The notes beneath the pieces are model-generated. The model was not told the DNA's origin. It searched no databases and was given only the letters and a program-made list of their open reading frames with translations. Of a stretch of DNA of 64,000 nt, positions 55,364-64,000 are shown piece by piece. The position numbers were made by a program, and so were the translations under genes. Source of the stretch: Trichaptum fuscoviolaceum (taxonomy: Eukaryota > Basidiomycota > Agaricomycetes > Hymenochaetales > Trichaptaceae); the NCBI GenBank assembly GCA_910574455.1, contig CAJSYZ010000005.1, forward strand, positions 5,890,001 to 5,954,000. The letters run 5' to 3'. The stretch's first letter is position 1; each line of letters begins with the position of its first letter.

Positions 55364-56721
55364 ATGGCGGCAACTGTACCCAAGCTCTTTCAACCCATTC
55401 GAGTCGGGAACCTGACACTTGCGCATCGGGTTGCCCTTGCACCACTCACTCGACTTCGGGCTTCCGATGCACACGTACCGACCGACTTGATGGTCGACTA
55501 CTACGCGCAGCGCGCTTCCGTGCCGGGCACCCTGCTAATCACAGAAGCCACCTTCATAGCCCCGCAAGCAGGGGGCATGCCCAATGTTCCCGGGATATGG
55601 TCTCCTGAACAAGTCGAAGCGTGGAAGAAGGTCACCGAAGCCGTCCATGCGCGGGGAAGCTATATTTTTATGCAGCTCTGGGCGCTCGGCCGCGCAGCGA
55701 ACTCGGATATCATCACCGCGCCAGATAGCATCTCGAACCCCGGTGGACCGTATCCGTATGTATCTGCCTCAGATGTCCAGCTCTCCGGCCGCCCAGTCCC
55801 ACCTCGCGCTTTGTCGAATACGGAAATCCTGGAATACATTGAGTTATTCACGCAGGCTGCAAAGAAAGCCGTGCTTGGAGCTGGATTTGACGGAGTGGAA
55901 GTCCATGGTGCTCATGGGTATCTCTTAGATCAGTTCATCCAGGACGTTACAAACAAACGCACCGACGACTGGGGTGGCAGCATCGACAAGAGATCACGTT
56001 TCCCTTTACAAGTCCTCAAGAGCGTCATAGATGCTGTCGGACAGGAAAGAACAGCTATCCGACTGAGTCCGTTCAGTACTTTCCAAGGTACGCTCGGCAT
56101 CCTTTGTCTTTTCTTTTCTCCGCGCATGCCTGACTTCTTTCTTCTCAGACATGCGAATGGATGACCCCTACCCGACCTTCACGTACCTCGTCACCCAGAT
56201 TCGCCAGCTTTACCCTCGCTTTGCGTATCTACATGTTGTAGAGCCGCGGGTTGCTGCCTCAATGGATCGCGAGCCTCTTCCAGGCGAGTCAAATGACTTT
56301 ATTCGAGTGATCTGGACTGTTCCAGGGAATAAGGAAAACGGCTCGGTTTTGATGAGCGCTGGCGCATATAATCGCCAGCTGGCTTTAGAAGCGGCCGAGG
56401 AGAGGGATGAATTAATTGCTTTTGGTAGACCTTTTATTCCGAATGTGAGTACTTCAGTCATATGCTGCATGATGATAGTACGTACTCACAGTTTTGTTAT
56501 CTGTCCTTTTTCCTGCCGCATATTAGCCCGATCTTCCAGCCCGTATCGCCAAAGACATACCTTTCACACCATACAACCGCGCGACATTCTACACCAGGAC
56601 ATCTGAGGGATATACTGACTATGGATTTGCGGACAAGGACGCGGAGGAAAACTACAAGCGTGCAATATCATCCGAGGCGAACGAAAACAATGTCACTCTA
56701 GCCAGGCAGGCCAGTCTATAA
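55364..56721 (+). CDS. Old Yellow Enzyme family NADH:flavin oxidoreductase 2
   Basis: Paralogue of the enzyme at 41857-43172, with FMN-dependent ene-reductase activity expected. The start at 55364 gives MAATVPKLFQPIRVGNLTLA. It keeps ALAPLTRLRASDAHVPTD, YYAQRASVPGTLLITEAT and GGPYPYVSASDVQL. The active-site motif is HGAHGYLLDQF, so the substrate-binding pair is His/His rather than the His/Asn of paralogue 1; both forms are known in the family. RTDDWGGSIDKRSRFPLQV follows. Introns fall at the same two places as in paralogue 1 (after FSTFQ and after PFIPN), confirming duplication after the gene structure was set. The C terminus is longer by a few residues and ends TAA 56719-56721. Intact frame. 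Divergent partner of aldo/keto reductase 1. Confidence 0.9.
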
Positions 56722-57330
56722 TTACCACTGCCTTCTTGTGTATGTATTAATGTATGCAGAAGAATGTCCATCATTAGAGAACCCCAGTAGCGACACATCG
56801 AAGTAGACACTTGCCATAGGCCTCATATTGCGTCTAAACTAGAAGAAATGCGGAGTGAGTAGCAACCTTTTTTTTTAATCTCTGACGTCTCAGCCGCTAC
56901 CAACACAAAGCAAAGTTAGAAAACAAGTATAGCCACTATTAAGAAATAGACATTATTAGTGGAGAAAATAGTAAATTCCTGACGGGAGAACATTCATTTC
57001 CCTACAATGTTGGAGAAGCCTTAGGGTACGAAGCCTGAGAGCTGGCATCATGAGCGCAACAATGTGTGCGCGAGGTGGGCGAGCGACCACTGACATATAA
57101 ACGTACTACGTAAGATTAAAGTGCGCCTGAGTCATTATGAGAAGTAAAAAAAAAATCCAGGGCAATTCATATGTTCCGATACACCGTATGGAATGGCTAA
57201 TCTTCAAATTGCGATATGGCCGACTTATCGTTGAGTCATAGCCTGATTTGTAGCAGTATAATCTTGCAGTAGTCAAGAGTCAAGGCTTGCTCAGTAGATG
57301 AAAAGTAATACTCTGACATACGCTTCGACT
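56722..57330. other. Spacer with duplicated GNAT 5' flank
   Basis: 609 bp, no gene. Segments at about 56935-57000 and 57110-57200 resemble the region before the intact GNAT gene at about 8260-8365 and 8970-9025. The inverted-repeat element present at the other locus is missing here. Confidence 0.5.
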
Positions 57331-58126
57331 ATGGCCTGGTGCAACAGCTACGCTCCTCCGCCCGAGGTGCAGCTAACTGATGAAGAGCTGTATGGACCCG
57401 AGCCCTATGACATCAATTTTTGCCTCCCCGTCGACGTATCTACACTTGAAAACGACCTCGTCAAGCTCACACCGTACATCCCGCGCCTCCACGCACAAGA
57501 GTTCTTCAATGCGATGTCCGCAAATCCGCAAATCTACCGCTACCTCCCAAAGGACCCACCGAAGACACTCCGTGAACTTCTTGTCTTCTACGAGGTCAAT
57601 TATCGCCGGGACCCCACGATCGTGCTGTTTGTCGTCATAGACAAGACGCGTCCGCTCGCGAGTGGTACTGAGAAACCGGGTTTCGAAGGTGGCAGTTTCG
57701 CCGGACTTATAGCACTCATGCGCTCGTCCAACGAGCACCTCATCACGGAAATCGGCCACGTCGTCATCTTTCCGGACTTTCAGAGGACACACGTCCACTC
57801 GAATGCGTCTGGCCTCCTGCTCCACTATTGTCTGAACCTCCCGTCGGATTCACCCCCGGGAATCGGCCTCAGCGAGTGCAGTGGTGTGCAAACTCTCGGA
57901 ATGCGGCTTCGATCGGCGCCGCGAAGCGGCTGGGTTTCCAGTATGAAGCCACGCATAGATGGTATGTAGCATTGCCCGAGGGGAAAGAAGGACATACGCC
58001 CAGGCCGGAGACCCGTTTCATAACAAGCCAGGGAGAGATACGGCGAATTTGTCGATCTGTTGGGTTGACTGGGAAGCGGGAACGAGGGAGAAAGTGCGGA
58101 AGCTCATGGAGTTGAAGGCCCGTTAA
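57331..58126 (+). pseudogene. GNAT N-acetyltransferase, second copy, frameshifted
   Basis: Closely similar to the intact gene at 9087-9881 from the start codon (MAWCNSYAPPPEVQLTDEEL) to the stop. Two single-base deletions break the frame. The first, at about 57875-57878, falls just before the segment QWCANSRNAASIGAAKRLGF, which continues in another frame. The second, at about 58006-58018, shifts the frame again before the C-terminal residues. The two together leave the reading frame wrong at the end, so no single protein covers the fold. No intron with GT-AG ends can repair either site. A truncated product of 212 residues lacking the last third of the GNAT fold could still be made. Assembly error cannot be excluded, but two independent lesions favour true decay. 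Confidence 0.78.
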
Positions 58127-58697
58127 AGGGTTTACTTCTTTACACATAGACGAACATGCGATTATGTCAAATGGCGACCTTGCTTATTACACACTGTTGA
58201 AGAGCACTCCAAAGTAATCCGAGAAATAGACCCAGATACTCCAGATACGGGACTCGAGACTCTTGAGACCTCAGGTCGGGACGACTACTCCCGATGAATT
58301 CGATGAGCCAGGTTCAGTTGCTTGTTCTGCTTACTTGAGGATAAGTGGTCGCTTGATGCGCCTCATTGTTAGAATGAAACCCTTTCAATCACTGTTTGGG
58401 AGGAGTTAGGATGTTAGCGTGAAATAAGAGAAAGGTGCACTTACGATTTCAAAGCGCGGTGGAGACGGAATCTGGTGCACATTACTAGCATCTACGATCA
58501 TCTTGAAGGTCTTCGGCATGCAAATCCATCAATGACCAAGTCCATGAAAGCATCAAAAGCGAATGAGCAAGCCGTTGTGATAGAAGACTGGCCTTATCCC
58601 AGAGCTACATATTGTTTTACACTTAAATCCTTACCATGTTGATAAGCGGTACTGGATAAAATGAGTAGTCTATAGAAGAATGAATGGCATGCACCAT
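58127..58697. other. Spacer between two decayed genes
   Basis: 571 bp without coding potential. The first 100 bp match the 3' flank of the intact GNAT gene (about 9885-9995). Confidence 0.5.
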
Positions 58698-60139
58698 TTA
58701 CTCCCCGTCCATGGGAGGTGTGGCGACAAAATGGAGGTCTTGCATGCCTGGAGGGAAGCGTGCACCGCCATTCGCAGCATCGGCAATCTCAGCTGCCTTC
58801 CTTATTTCTGAGACTTCCTGAATGGTAAATTGAAGATGTGCTGATGCTACGTTTTCCTTTATAGCCTATTGAGGGGGGGGGGGGAAGAGATTGGATAAAA
58901 ATACATCAGTTTCTGGTTGTTATAGGAGATTACTGATACGGGCGTACTTCAATGCGTGTCGTTTCAAGATAGGAATAACATCTGCACCTTGAGCAAGAAG
59001 CCACGCTAGCGCAACTTGGCCACTCGTTGCACTATGCTTCTCTCCGATCTGCTCTAGAGTATCTACAACCGCAAGTATATTGGGGAAGTTCTCCTTGGAA
59101 AACCTGCGTAAAACATGATTAAACTTGGTATCCACAGTTTCCAAGGCGAACGTAATTACCGGGGTACTGCCTTACGGAAACCATCCTCAAATCCGTCCGG
59201 GGATTTCTGAAAGCCCAGTTAAATCAAGGGGTAATAAGAAGATGGGCTTACGACAAAGACTCACATAGCGACCAGTCAATAGACCGCGACCAAGTGGAGA
59301 GTATGCTACAATGGCGACGCCCAGATCGCGTGCTGCTTCAATAAGCCCTATTTTGGGGTCCTCAACGTCAAGCGCGAATATGGAGTACTCGACTTGAACC
59401 GCCGCGATCGGGTGCACAGCATGAGCCCTCCGAAGAGTCGCTGCAGAACATTCACATATGCCTATGCCCTTCAGCTTCCCGGCCCTAAAAGCACAAAGAG
59501 TGTATTTAATAAAGCACGCATTTTGTTTCATCGAATGTTGACAAACTTGACGAATTCAGCGAGGGGCCAATTGTAAGTTCAATGGGAACCTTACTGTCTG
59601 GACTAGAAGCAAGAAGTCACGAAAATGAGTGAGCCTTGCAACGCAAGCACTTGCCGGTGAAGGTAGTAAAGATCGATTTAGTCAACACCAAGCCTTCGCA
59701 GCGAGTTCTCCACCTGTTGTCTCGCATACTCCGGGCGACAATCAATAGTCTTAGTCTGTCTTTTGACGCCGAACTTGCTCGCAAGAAATATCTGATCGCG
59801 TTTACCGGTGCGCTTGAACCTGCAAATCAGATATCATTTCCTATCAGAAACGAGAGTACGGAGCGTCCTGCTGCCTACCATTTGCCGATTAACTCTTCGC
59901 TATCGTAATACGCATCCGAAGTGTCCCAAAGATTACAGCCAGCCTCACATGCGGCATCAAGAACCTTGGATATAGCTTGAGCTATCGATACTAGTAAAGA
60001 TAGAAAGCATGTTTACCTTGAATCTTTCCCCGTCAGGCTTCGTCTGCCCACCGCTGTACCCCCCACCTAAGTTGGCTGTACCAAACCCGAGACAGAAGAC
60101 TTCGGAACCGGCAATCTTTCGCTGGAGAGGGTTCGCCAT
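58698..60139 (-). pseudogene. Aldo/keto reductase 2, decayed paralogue
   Basis: Paralogue of the intact aldo/keto reductase at 53217-54599, same orientation and exon layout. The first exon begins MANPLQRKIAGSEVFCLGFG. Three lesions are visible: a TAA at 59678-59680 replaces the His codon of paralogue 1 just before the IDLYYLHR motif; a one-base deletion near 59562 shifts the frame in the segment matching VGALAELVK; and another near 58966 shifts it in the cofactor segment matching IPIPGTSRIP. One intron starts with GC instead of GT (after the codons for LHR, about 59656). Downstream exons still resemble the family ([39 protein letters not shown], and PPGMQDLHFVATPPMDGE at the end). A functional enzyme is not expected. 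Confidence 0.82.
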
Positions 60140-60352
60140 TGTGTGCTGTCAACAGTTTTCGAGATTTCTGGTGCTGAGAAGACATGACCACTCCCACTGG
60201 AATATATGCTGTTGTGCGTCATTAGTAAAGTTACGAACAGGAAGTGTAATCGGTATTTGATGTTTAGCAACGTGGGAACTTGAGGTCCCGGAAATCAGAC
60301 TGCATAACTTCATCTTGAAGTTTTGCTCCTCAGGCGTGTACAGTCGTCGAAT
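60140..60352. promoter_or_regulatory. Divergent spacer before the METTL18-type gene
   Basis: 213 bp between the decayed reductase start and the methyltransferase start. No gene. Presumed to hold the promoter of the methyltransferase. Confidence 0.4.
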
Positions 60353-61841
60353 ATGTTCAAGTTCAATTTCTCGGACGTCGAGCTCGAGGATGATCCGAAT
60401 GAAAACCTGGAACCTATATCTCAGTCCATCGGTGGGGGAATATCCGAACAGCCAGAGGAAAATAATCCCGAAGACAGGAAGGAGTGTGGACAATATGGCG
60501 AATTGTCCGTGGACGAGCTGGTGTGTTATATGCGTCCATATAAGAAAGATTGTTGAACATCTAATTCACCACCTCTCAAAGATAGGCCAAGGCCTTACCG
60601 CCAGCGCTCTCGTATTCTCCAGTCGTAATTCCCGTGGGTGAAGGGGAGAATAGGACCTCTGTCACGTTGCTCCGTCGAGATCTGTTCGATGCTCGATTTC
60701 AGCTCATTGCAGAGGACAACGAGCAAGCAAGCTCGGACGAAGAGCAAGGTCTATCTACATCAGAATCGAATAGGTCCAAGGACATAGCAGATGGAAAGAC
60801 TAGACCGGATGCCCTTTCATTCGTCGACAACCCTTCTGATCTGGTTCCTGGATTATATGAAGGCGGGCTGAAAACATGGGAGTGCAGCCTGGACCTCGTA
60901 GAATCGCTTTTCAACCTATCTTCTGGCTCCAGACTCTCGAGGGAGGTTATAGGAAAAAGAGTGTTGGAGGTATGTGATTATCCTGATTCATTTCTTTACG
61001 CACCGGCTGATCACCACACCCAAACGCATTCCGCTTACTAGGTTGGTTGTGGGACTGCCATACCTAGTCTTTACCTCCTCAGTGAACGCTTTGCACGATA
61101 CTCTCAACCTGAACATGAAATCGCGCCCTCGGAAATGGTTCTTCAAGATTACAATGAGCTTGTCCTCCGCCTAGTCACTTTTCCTAATGTCATCCTTAAC
61201 TGGTGTGAGTGTGGAATTCAATCTCTACACGCATTATCCCACTGACTCGAGCTCCAGATGCCTCACCGCTTGCAGAGTCCTATCGAGAAAGACAAGCAGC
61301 TCAAGATACTGATCAGGAACGCTTCAATATCGCAGAAGCTGGAGAGATCGCCGTGACACCCGAACTTGTTTCGACCTTTATATCTTCTTTGAACGAGAAT
61401 CAAATCAAACTTCGCTTTATCACTGGCTCATGGGAGGCGATGCTAAAGCCCAGCTCAAGCGCAGCTGAACGGATGGTCAAAATGGATATCTTATCCAAAC
61501 CCTTTGACATCGTGTTGACGTCAGAGACGATCTACCGCCTTTCGAGTCTTCCAACACTCATTACCCTGTTAAAAACTGCAATATTGGGTCGAGATCCGAG
61601 TGGGATCCGTGACACTGGGGCCCTTACGTCTTTGGAAGACTTGACAGGAAATCTTACGATCGCCTCGAGGCCAACCTTAGGTGTGCTATGCTTAGTAGCG
61701 GCGAAAGTGCTTTATTTTGGTGTCGGTGGAGGTATTATTGACCTTGATAAATTGGTGAAAGAGAGTCATGGGCAATTGGAAACAATCTTGGACAAAACAG
61801 CTGGAGTTGGCAGAAAAGTAATGAAAGTTTCCTGGACATAG
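60353..61841 (+). CDS. HPM1: METTL18/Hpm1-type protein-histidine methyltransferase
   Basis: A seven-beta-strand SAM-dependent enzyme. Yeast Hpm1 and human METTL18 methylate a histidine of ribosomal protein uL3. The start at 60353 gives MFKFNFSDVELEDDPNENLE, a family-typical opening. After an acidic linker comes SDLVPGLYEGGLKTWECSLD, the strongest signature, then LSREVIGKRVLE. An intron follows, and VGCGTAIPSLYLLSERFARY supplies motif I (Gly-Cys-Gly-Thr). LQDYNELVLRLVTFPNVILN is the acidic motif II region. Further exons give IKLRFITGSWEAML, then FDIVLTSETIYRLSSLPTLI (motif IV-like) and VAAKVLYFGVGGGIIDLDK near the C terminus. Short introns near 60530-60580, 60970-61040 and 61205-61257. Length about 390 residues, normal. 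Stop after VSWT. Confidence 0.9.
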
Positions 61842-63625
61842 ATAGTACTTCCAGACTTTTATTTAATAGCTTCACACACGCACTAGGAAAAGACAAAGTA
61901 TCCATATAGCAAGCAATCCTAAGAGCTACTTAACAAAACTATAGACCGCATGCCATCTGAAAACAAAGTATAAGCAACTTAAGCAACTGATAGGGATAAT
62001 AGACGGATGAATTTGATAAAAATCAGAGAAGCCGATGTTTTCTTGTCCCCGCCCAGCAGAAACTTCATCAATCCAGTACACATACTCAAAACGAGCACGT
62101 GCACAACCCACACACGAACAGTATGCAGGTGGACATGACGAGGCACTGCAGCGAGCGGTATACTCAACGAATGGATGAACTTGGTTTTCATCTTGAAATG
62201 AGGCAAAATAGAAGATAGGTTGAAGATGCTGACTTACTTTTGATGACCGTACCTCTCTAACGTCAATCCCTTCAACCACACAGTACACAAAGCCCGTACT
62301 TCAAGAGATATAATCGTCAGTCTGAGACAGAAGAGGCAGTCAGTAAGATGCGGGTTATAGAGAACACCAATGTGAAAAAACGGTTCAGAATTGAGTTTTG
62401 GTATGATGTTTGTCCACAAGGAGCTTACGCTCCCTTTCGGAAGCAGAACTGAATAAGTTTGTTCATCACGAAGATGTATGGAGCCAATTGCGCCAGAAAG
62501 AAAGGCAACGACTCAAAGAAAAGGAATGGGCTACTCACCGACATCGCAGTCCGTGGTGAAGTCACAAGCGAGAAGAGGCAGAATTTATATTCCTGCCAAA
62601 ACTGTACAGTGGCCCAGATTTGTGCTCCGACTCAAAAATTCCCTCGTTCAAAAATACGCGACATCTGCTCGTCCTTTCTTCCTTCGTCCTTCGTCTATTT
62701 GCTTTTTTCTAACATACATGAGTCTTGCAGAGGTGTCATGGTCGCACGTCTAATGGTGAGTGTCTTTATGTTCAACTTCCATTGCCATGAAGAAAACTAT
62801 CCATATTTCGAGCCGGCGACGAGCTTTTCGATGAGCCATTGCTCAAACATGCATCACCAACGGAGCTTTTTTCCTTTACCTCTTTGGCTGGAACCTTGAA
62901 ATGTTTCCCTCGAATATACGCTTACACATTTGTCAGGTTCAAACGACATTTCAATCTTTGCAATTGGTGCATTCCCTTTTCTTCGTTTCGATCCTCGTGA
63001 CAAATTATGTTAGTGGGCGACATCAAGAATGGGCCCTTTTACTAACACACACCACCCGCTGAAGACATTTTTCAACTCCTAGATTAGACGAAGCGAGCAG
63101 CTTTCTGACACTATGTCATTCTTTGTTTTACGCAGGGATCAATGTGAGAGCGTCGAGTTTGGGGGGCAACTTGAAGTGTGAGTGGATATTTTCTGGTCCA
63201 CTTTCGTCTGTGATGCTTTAAACAACTATACAAGCATATGTCCGATCTTTATGAAGGATACCTTCTATGTTTCTGAGACTTTCATCGTCCTAGCTATGAC
63301 CATTGTGATAATTTACTGACTTCATACATTTTAGTCTTTGCGGTGATCCTGTTAAGTGCGTTCATGTCATTTCGAATATGTTAACAGTAGGTAGAATGAG
63401 TAACATCCAAAATTATCGTGTTTTTTTCTCCGAATAAATACTACTGAGACAATGGGATTAACTCCTTCGTGTAAATGTACAAAAGAAAAAAGGGAGGCGA
63501 ATAATAATCGTCTGAACAAAAGTACACGTGAGAGCAATGCTACTATTACACCAACAAAGCAACGCGGATCTCCTCAGAACATCCGCAAGATCTCGAATTT
63601 AGTGTGGTCGGCATCGAGTCTAACA
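61842..63625. other. 1.8-kb stretch with no assignable gene
   Basis: No conserved domain on either strand. A plus-strand segment near 62700-62756 (an ATG context followed by a consensus GTGAGT donor) and an acceptor-like GTCAG near 62937 look like exon borders, so a small spliced gene or a non-coding transcript may exist. I could not build a convincing protein from it. Confidence 0.35.
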
Positions 63626-64000
63626 TCAGCGCTTCACCCCACTCCCGCCTTCTGCCCCAATAGCATTGGTAGCCTTCTCTTTTGTCGGACTTGAAAGCTG
63701 ATCTGCCAATTCTGTCAACTCGTTCTCCTCTTGTTTCCCATCCACGGCTTCCTTTATGAGGGAGATAGTGCTCTCGATGCTCCGCCTTCGTGTGCTTGGG
63801 CTCGTCATCGTCGTACCTAAGCTCGCCGCCCGGCCATGGCCACGCCGAAAGGCACTTGGAGACGGCATCATTCCACTACCGGGTGATACAGGGGACATTG
63901 GTGTCGACGCAGAATCTGCTGCTGGCACAGCTGAAGGATGAGCAATTGAGCCGTTGGCAACTGCGGCTTCGATGGCAGCTTTGATACCATTCGGTGAAGG
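63626..64000 (-). CDS. C-terminal part of an unidentified protein (runs off the right edge)
   Basis: An open minus-strand frame enters from the right edge and stops at TGA 63626-63628. The visible 124 residues are Ala/Ser/Pro-rich and then basic: [20 protein letters not shown], later [19 protein letters not shown], then [20 protein letters not shown] and a charged end [19 protein letters not shown]. The arginine-serine stretches look like phosphorylation targets in a disordered tail. I do not recognise the protein; the catalytic or structural part should lie to the right of the window. Confidence 0.55.
   Translation of the reverse strand, partial: PSPNGIKAAIEAAVANGSIAHPSAVPAADSASTPMSPVSPGSGMMPSPSAFRRGHGRAASLGTTMTSPSTRRRSIESTISLIKEAVDGKQEENELTELADQLSSPTKEKATNAIGAEGGSGVKR

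Noticed and set aside
58868..58880. Poly-G run in the decayed aldo/keto reductase
   Set aside because: A simple homopolymer inside an intron; unlike the 12.1-kb run it has no flanking inverted repeat.

Overview
The window looks like nuclear DNA of a filamentous basidiomycete, most likely an agaricomycete. Almost every gene is split by short GT-AG introns of about 45-110 nt. There is a class I hydrophobin, two fungal Zn2Cys6 regulators, an F-box protein and a BTB protein of the kind expanded in mushroom-forming fungi, and eukaryotic housekeeping genes (Pds5, NatA auxiliary subunit, Enp2/NOL10, mitochondrial RRF, fatty acid 2-hydroxylase, METTL18-type methyltransferase). No rRNA, tRNA, CRISPR array, long retroelement or phage-like feature was recognised.

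Layout. 0-8 kb: a TATA-box promoter firing off the left edge, then PDS5 and a LanC-like gene on the plus strand. 8-10 kb: a MITE-like inverted-repeat insertion and a GNAT acetyltransferase. 10.5-11.7 kb: a five-exon hotdog thioesterase (minus). 13.6-21 kb: a SAM methyltransferase, an F-box protein and the NatA auxiliary subunit (plus). 21-26 kb: a 695-residue GNAT protein with a long disordered tail, a seven-exon DJ-1 protein and a hydrophobin (all minus). 27-35 kb: two tandem paralogous Zn2Cys6 regulators (minus). 36.8-40 kb: mitochondrial RRF (plus) and a single-pass membrane protein (minus). 41.8-43.2 kb: an Old Yellow Enzyme (plus). 44.9-49 kb: Enp2/NOL10 and fatty acid 2-hydroxylase, divergent from a 161-bp promoter. 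49.4-52.6 kb: an NmrA-like protein and a BTB protein. 53.2-60.1 kb: aldo/keto reductase, Old Yellow Enzyme 2, a decayed second GNAT copy and a decayed second aldo/keto reductase. 60.3-61.8 kb: the METTL18-type methyltransferase. A minus-strand gene of unknown function enters from the right edge.

The main structural story is local duplication and decay. Three families (Old Yellow Enzyme, aldo/keto reductase, GNAT) each occur twice. Both reductases of the 53-57 kb divergent pair are intact, but the second GNAT and second aldo/keto reductase carry frameshifts and, in the reductase, a premature stop. The GNAT duplication includes flanking non-coding DNA, and one copy has gained an inverted-repeat insertion. 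I see no gene cluster that clearly forms a new pathway or defence system. The best leads are the decaying duplicate block, a LanC-like protein lacking a zinc-ligand histidine, and two unexplained gene-free stretches (35.0-36.8 and 61.8-63.6 kb). Splice sites were called by eye from GT-AG consensus, frame continuity and remembered family patterns; exon boundaries are inference unless stated.
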